Source: CAIOSQ01 sp044359885 (GTDB lineage: Bacteria; Pseudomonadota; Alphaproteobacteria; CACIAM-22H2). Taken from it: 10,201 nt of DNA. The position numbers and the translations under genes were made by a program. This document shows, in pieces, positions 5,740-10,201 of this stretch. A model generated the notes under the pieces. The model did no database searches and was not told the origin of the DNA. It saw only the letters and a program-made list of their open reading frames with translations. Every line of letters begins with the position of its first letter. The first letter of the stretch is position 1. The stretch spans positions 1 to 10,201 of the forward strand of contig JBIKLI010000146.1 of assembly GCA_044359885.1 (NCBI GenBank), in the 5' to 3' direction.

Positions 5740-6949
5740 GTTCGTCCAGCCGCGCGAGGCACGAGGCGCGGTCGGGGGCGAAGTCGCGCGCCATCCACCA
5801 TGTCTCGACCTCGTCCAGCAGCCTGCCCAGGGCCGGCCCCGGGGCCATGCCCCGGGCCAGGATGTCGGCCCCGGCGAGCGGAAAGGCCGGCGCATGCCAG
5901 GAACCGATCTCGGCCAGCGCCGACGCCGTGGCGGCATGGTCCGCCCCGCCGCGCGCCGCGGCCAGAAGGACCTGGTCGCGCGCCGCCGCCGGACCGTCGC
6001 GATAGAGCGCGGCACGCAGCATCGCCCGGCCGGGAAACGGTGCCCCGGTCGTGGCGGCAAGCAGCCGCGCGCGCTGGGCGCGCGACAGCCGCAGCCGGTC
6101 GGCCAGGCGCGCGGCCTGCGCCGCGCCGCCCGCGGCCGGCATCAGGCTTGCGAGCCGCCGCCAGGGATCGCGGTCGTCGGCCGGCTCGAGCGCGATCAGC
6201 GCCGCGAGCGTGCCGGTCGCGACCGGCCCGTGCAGCAGCGGCGCGAACAACCCGTCCTCGGCCATCGCCGACGCGCTGGGCACGGGATCGGGCGCGGCGA
6301 GCAGCTTGACCAGTTCGTCGCGGATGCGTTCTCCCGACAGCCGCGCCAGCAGCGCGGCGGCGGCACGGCAGGCGGCACGCTCGGCCACCCCGGGCGCGCC
6401 GCGACCGTAATGCGCGTGGAAGCGCCAGAAGCGCAGCAGCCGGAGATGGTCCTCGGCGATCCGCGTGGCCGGATCGCCGACGAATCGCACGCGGCCCGCG
6501 GCGAGGTCGGCGCAGCCCCCGAAATAGTCATGGATGCGGCCATCCGCCCCGGCCGACATGGCGTTCATCGTGAAGTCGCGCCGCGCCGCGTCGGCGCGCC
6601 AGTCGCCGGTGAAGGCGACACGCGCATGACGGCCGTCGGTCTCGACGTCGTGGCGCAGCGTCGTGACCTCGAAGCGCCGCGAGCCGGCCAGCGCAGTGAC
6701 GGTACCGTGCGCGATGCCCGTCGGCAGCCCGCGCAGACCCGCCGCCGCCAGCTTGCGCATCACGGCCTCGGGCGGGTCCGGCGTCGCCAGATCGATGTCG
6801 ACCACCTTTCGGCCGAGCAGCGCGTCGCGCACGCAGCCGCCGACGAAGCGGATCTCGGTGCCGCCCGCGGCCAGCGCCGTCAGCACCTGCCGCGTCTCGG
6901 GCGCCGAGAGCCATTCCGGATCGGGCACATGCCCGGACGGCGCTTCCAT
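5705..6949 (-). CDS. cca: CCA-adding-type tRNA nucleotidyltransferase (class II poly(A) polymerase family)
   Basis: A 414-residue class II nucleotidyltransferase that most likely builds or repairs the 3' CCA end of tRNA. Motif A is visible as GGCVRD (37-42) with the metal-binding pair D51-x-D53 in VVDIDLATPD. RRDFTMNAM (123-131) is the family motif shared by CCA-adding enzymes, followed by the GGCADLAAGRVRF region (144-156) and RIAEDHLRLLRFWRF (163-177), matching the nucleotide-recognition EDxxR element. There is no C-terminal HD domain. A poly(A) polymerase role cannot be excluded by motifs alone, but the gene context (DUF6111, Nudix) is typical of alphaproteobacterial CCA enzymes. I chose the ATG at 6949, which shares a base with the upstream TGA; a GTG at 6952 is equally possible. 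It is the last gene of a four-gene minus-strand cluster, and its end overlaps hemF by 35 bp. Confidence 0.92.
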   Translation of the reverse strand: MEAPSGHVPDPEWLSAPETRQVLTALAAGGTEIRFVGGCVRDALLGRKVVDIDLATPDPPEAVMRKLAAAGLRGLPTGIAHGTVTALAGSRRFEVTTLRHDVETDGRHARVAFTGDWRADAARRDFTMNAMSAGADGRIHDYFGGCADLAAGRVRFVGDPATRIAEDHLRLLRFWRFHAHYGRGAPGVAERAACRAAAALLARLSGERIRDELVKLLAAPDPVPSASAMAEDGLFAPLLHGPVATGTLAALIALEPADDRDPWRRLASLMPAAGGAAQAARLADRLRLSRAQRARLLAATTGAPFPGRAMLRAALYRDGPAAARDQVLLAAARGGADHAATASALAEIGSWHAPAFPLAGADILARGMAPGPALGRLLDEVETWWMARDFAPDRASCLARLDELMARSPPAAGS

Positions 6950-7257
6950 CACCGCCGCGGCGCCGGATCGACATGACCGGGGACGACCCGGCCGTCGATC
7001 ACCCGGGGCGGGACATAGGTCCCCCCGGCCTCGCCGAGGCTTCGGCTCAATCCCAGCGTCAGGGCGACCCCGGCCACCAGCGCGATGCCGATGCCGCCCA
7101 GCCAGATCCAGGGCGCGTCGCGCCAGGACGGCGCCGCAGGGTCTGCATCGCCCGCCTCGACCGCGGGCCGGCGCCCCTGCTGCCAGGCCAGCCAGAACGC
7201 GTAAAGGATGGTCGGCGCCAGCAGCGGCAGCAGGAACTCGATCAGCAACCGGATCAT
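6949..7257 (-). CDS. DUF6111-family small membrane protein
   Basis: A 102-residue protein with two predicted membrane helices at about 5-25 and 51-70, joined by a polar segment of about 25 residues, and a soluble tail ending in YVPPRVIDGRVVPGHVDP (81-98). This tail motif and the size match DUF6111, a family of unknown function found between Nudix and CCA-transferase genes in alphaproteobacteria; the match is from memory of the pattern. The ATG at 7257-7255 overlaps the Nudix stop by 4 nt (ATGA), and the stop shares a base with the ATG of the next gene, so all three are probably translated together. No function can be stated. Confidence 0.85.
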   Translation of the reverse strand: MIRLLIEFLLPLLAPTILYAFWLAWQQGRRPAVEAGDADPAAPSWRDAPWIWLGGIGIALVAGVALTLGLSRSLGEAGGTYVPPRVIDGRVVPGHVDPAPRR

Positions 7258-7916
7258 GGCGACCCCAGCAGCACGTCGGAGAGATTGACGAGCATGCCCG
7301 CCGTCGCGCCCCAGATGAAATAGCCGCCGTAGGGAATGGCCCAGAAATCCCGTGGCGCGCCGTCGACGTCGCGCGACCGGCGCTCGCGGTTGCGCGGGTC
7401 GATCACGAATTCGAGCGGCACCTGGAAGATCTCCTCGACCTCGAACGGATCGGCGCGCAGCGCGAAGGGCGGCGTCACCAGACCCACCACCGGTGTCACC
7501 TGATAGCCGGTGCGGATCAGATAGGTATCGAGGCGGCCGACGATCTCGACCCTGTCCGGATGCAGGCCGATCTCCTCCTCGGTCTCGCGCAGCGCGCAGG
7601 CCGCGGCGTCGGCGTCGCCGGGCTCCAGTCGTCCGCCCGGAAAGCTGATCTGCCCCGCATGCGCCAGAAGATGCGGTGTCCGGCGGGTCAGCAGCACCGC
7701 CAGTCCATCGGTGCCGTCGACGACCGGCACCAGGACCGCTGCCGGCACCAGCGGGCCGGCCGGACGCAACGCCGGATCGAGGTCGTGGTCGCCGCGCAAC
7801 CCGCCGGCGCGGCGCGGCGCCGTGCCAGGGCCGCGCGCGCCGGGCGCTGCGGAGGCGGCAGCGATGCGTGCGCGCAGCGCGGCGGCGGACGGTCGCAGGA
7901 CGGTCTCGGGGGTCAT
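7254..7916 (-). CDS. Nudix hydrolase, coenzyme A pyrophosphatase type
   Basis: A 220-residue Nudix protein of the NudL/YeaB type, expected to cleave CoA and its derivatives to 3',5'-ADP and 4'-phosphopantetheine. The CoA-hydrolase signature LLTRRTPHLLAHAGQISFPG (75-94) comes directly before the Nudix box. The catalytic helix R110-E111-T-E-E114-E115-I-G117 is intact. The spacing between the glycine pair (94-95) and R110 is one residue longer than the generic Nudix box, as is usual in this subfamily. The first 50 or so residues are Ala/Arg-rich and poorly conserved, so a later start cannot be ruled out, but the ATG at 7916 has AGGA and GGGA upstream and sits 9 nt after the DUF1285 stop. The end overlaps the DUF6111 start by 4 nt. 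Substrate is inferred from subfamily only. Confidence 0.92.
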   Translation of the reverse strand: MTPETVLRPSAAALRARIAAASAAPGARGPGTAPRRAGGLRGDHDLDPALRPAGPLVPAAVLVPVVDGTDGLAVLLTRRTPHLLAHAGQISFPGGRLEPGDADAAACALRETEEEIGLHPDRVEIVGRLDTYLIRTGYQVTPVVGLVTPPFALRADPFEVEEIFQVPLEFVIDPRNRERRSRDVDGAPRDFWAIPYGGYFIWGATAGMLVNLSDVLLGSP

Positions 7917-7925
7917 GTTCCCATC

Positions 7926-8477
7926 CTACCCCGGCGGCTCCAGGGAAAAGAAAATTCCGGCGCTGCCCACGCCAAGTCGGGCCCGGCCGTCGATCTCGGC
8001 TTCGAAAGCGAGGTCGACCAGCTGGTAGAACACGCTGCGGGAGATCCGCGCCTCGAGGCCCGGACGGACCACCAGATAGGGCGCCGGCGCCTCGACGGTG
8101 CCGCGCATCACGATCGGGTGCGCGGCATCCGCCCGGACCTCGTCGTCGAGATTGGTCGTGAAGCGCAGTTCCTGGTCCGCGCCTGTCCCGGTGGCCGCGC
8201 AGAGCACCGCGACGAAGGGGGCGTCGTCGACCTCGATCCGGCCGCTTTCGTAGGGCGTCGTCAGCCAGAAGGATCCGTCGGCGCGGCGCTCGAGAACCCG
8301 CGCGAAGAGCCGGACCAGCGGTTTGCGACCGATCGGAGAGCCGTGGTACAGCCAAGTCCCGTCGCGCGCGATGCGAATCGGAAAGACGCCGCATACCGGC
8401 GCCATCGCGGGCAGGGCCGGCGCGCGCGGATCGGCTTCGATCCGGCCGGCGGAGTTGATCGGCGGAGACTCGGTCAT
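7926..8477 (-). CDS. DUF1285-family protein
   Basis: A 183-residue soluble protein matching the DUF1285 pattern: CGVFPIRIARDGTWLYHGSP (29-48) followed by IGRKPLVRLFARVL, then WLTTPYESGRIEVDDAPFVA (71-90), and near the end RSVFYQLVDLAFE (147-159). There is no signal peptide or membrane segment. Its molecular function is unknown. It is the first gene of the minus-strand cluster DUF1285 - Nudix - DUF6111 - CCA-transferase. The ATG at 8477 has AGGA about 10 nt upstream, and the frame extends further only into sequence shared with the divergent moxR gene. The leader to moxR is only 42 nt. Confidence 0.9.
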   Translation of the reverse strand: MTESPPINSAGRIEADPRAPALPAMAPVCGVFPIRIARDGTWLYHGSPIGRKPLVRLFARVLERRADGSFWLTTPYESGRIEVDDAPFVAVLCAATGTGADQELRFTTNLDDEVRADAAHPIVMRGTVEAPAPYLVVRPGLEARISRSVFYQLVDLAFEAEIDGRARLGVGSAGIFFSLEPPG

Positions 8478-8519
8478 AGGTCTTTCGTCCTGTCGCCGAC
8501 GCTGCGGCGCTTGCCACCC
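8478..8519. promoter_or_regulatory. Short divergent intergenic region, DUF1285 / moxR
   Basis: Only 42 nt separate two divergent start codons. It contains the Shine-Dalgarno sequence of the DUF1285 gene on the minus strand. No recognisable -35/-10 pair fits for either gene, so each promoter probably reaches into the coding region of the opposite gene. Confidence 0.4.
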
Positions 8520-9560
<1,041 letters not shown>

Positions 9561-9583
9561 ACGGCGCCGGCGCGCCCACGCCC

Positions 9584-10201
9584 ATGGACGCCACCGGCCC
9601 CGACGACACCCGCCTGCCGCCGCAGCGGCGCCAGGCCCTGGCGGAGGCCGCGGCCAGCCGCCTGCCGGCGCTGCAGATCGCCGCCGAGCGCGTGGCGATG
9701 ACGGTCCTGCAAGGCGTGCATGGGCGGCGACGGGTCGGCCAGGGCGAGGCGTTCTGGCAGTTCCGCCGCTACGAGCCGGGCGACCCGCTGATCCGCATCG
9801 ACTGGCGGCAGAGCGCCAAGCGGCCGCAGATCTTCGTTCGCGAGACCGAATGGGAGGCGGCGCAGAGCGCCTGGCTTTGGCGCGACGCCTCGCCGTCGAT
9901 GGACTGGCGCTCGGGCGACGGGCTGCCCACCAAGCGGGCGCGCGCCGACCTGCTGCTGCTGGCGCTGGCGGCGCTGCTGATGCGCGGGGGCGAGCGCGTC
10001 GCCCTGCTCGGCACGGGCATGCGCCCGATCTCCGGGCGCGCGGCGCTGGGGCGCATCGCCGAGCGGCTCGGCGACGGCGCAGCCGTGGGCGACGGGCTGC
10101 CGCCCGCGGTGGCGCTGCCGCGCCACGCCGCGGCGATCCTGATCGGCGATTTCCTGGCGCCGCTGGAGGAGACCGACCGGCGCCTGCGGACACTCGCGGC
10201 A
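9584..10201 (+). CDS. DUF58 domain protein, N-terminal 206 residues (truncated by window end)
   Basis: The frame from the ATG at 9584 is open to the last base, giving 206 residues; the C-terminus is outside the window. The central block VGQGEAFWQFRRYEPGDPLI (51-70) followed by RIDWRQSAK is the DUF58 signature. DASPSMDW (101-108) has the D-x-S-x-S pattern of the metal-binding motif in von Willebrand A-like folds, suggesting a MIDAS-like site. No N-terminal membrane helices are seen, unlike longer DUF58 proteins, so this looks like the soluble subtype. It follows moxR by 23 nt without a visible Shine-Dalgarno sequence. Function is inferred only as a partner of the MoxR ATPase. Confidence 0.9.
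   Translation, partial: MDATGPDDTRLPPQRRQALAEAAASRLPALQIAAERVAMTVLQGVHGRRRVGQGEAFWQFRRYEPGDPLIRIDWRQSAKRPQIFVRETEWEAAQSAWLWRDASPSMDWRSGDGLPTKRARADLLLLALAALLMRGGERVALLGTGMRPISGRAALGRIAERLGDGAAVGDGLPPAVALPRHAAAILIGDFLAPLEETDRRLRTLAA

Noticed and set aside
6663..8519. Large upstream extension of the MoxR protein
   Set aside because: The frame is open but lies antisense to the Nudix, DUF6111 and DUF1285 genes and has no MoxR-family counterpart; the family normally starts near the reported ATG.

Overview
The window looks like a chromosomal segment of a GC-rich alphaproteobacterium. The three-gene petABC order (Rieske, cytochrome b, separate cytochrome c1), an O2-dependent HemF and a DUF1285 - Nudix - DUF6111 - CCA-transferase cluster next to a MoxR/DUF58 pair are all familiar from that class. 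A Rhodospirillales-like host is my inference from gene order only. I see no mobile element, CRISPR array, tRNA or rRNA.

Layout from left to right. Positions 1-820 (minus) hold the N-terminal 273 residues of a protein I do not recognise; its C-terminus is outside the window. Positions 821-1438 are a 618-nt gap without a convincing gene. It holds an intrinsic terminator behind petC, a compact multi-helix RNA candidate read from the minus strand, a terminator-like hairpin that competes with that RNA's outer helices, a smaller hairpin and a perfect 14-bp inverted repeat. Positions 1439-4105 (minus) are petA-petB-petC, the three catalytic subunits of the cytochrome bc1 complex, tightly packed. Positions 4106-4411 are the divergent control region between petA and trmL. 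Positions 4412-5739 (plus) are trmL (tRNA wobble 2'-O-methyltransferase) and hemF (aerobic coproporphyrinogen III oxidase), overlapping by 4 nt. Positions 5705-8477 (minus) are four tightly packed genes: DUF1285, a CoA-type Nudix hydrolase, a small DUF6111 membrane protein and a CCA-adding-type nucleotidyltransferase whose end overlaps hemF tail to tail by 35 bp. From 8520 on (plus) come a MoxR-family AAA+ ATPase and a DUF58 protein cut by the window edge.

How they work together. petABC builds the respiratory bc1 complex, and hemF makes the precursor of the heme it carries. trmL and the CCA-adding enzyme both act on tRNA. MoxR and DUF58 are a well-known chaperone/adaptor-like pair. These genes are all ordinary housekeeping genes.

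The least ordinary part is the petC-downstream gap. In the RNA candidate, three positions pair as G.U only when the minus strand is transcribed and would be C.A mismatches on the plus strand. This points to a real minus-strand RNA, which may be a leader with a terminator/antiterminator switch upstream of the unknown gene, or a free-standing small RNA.
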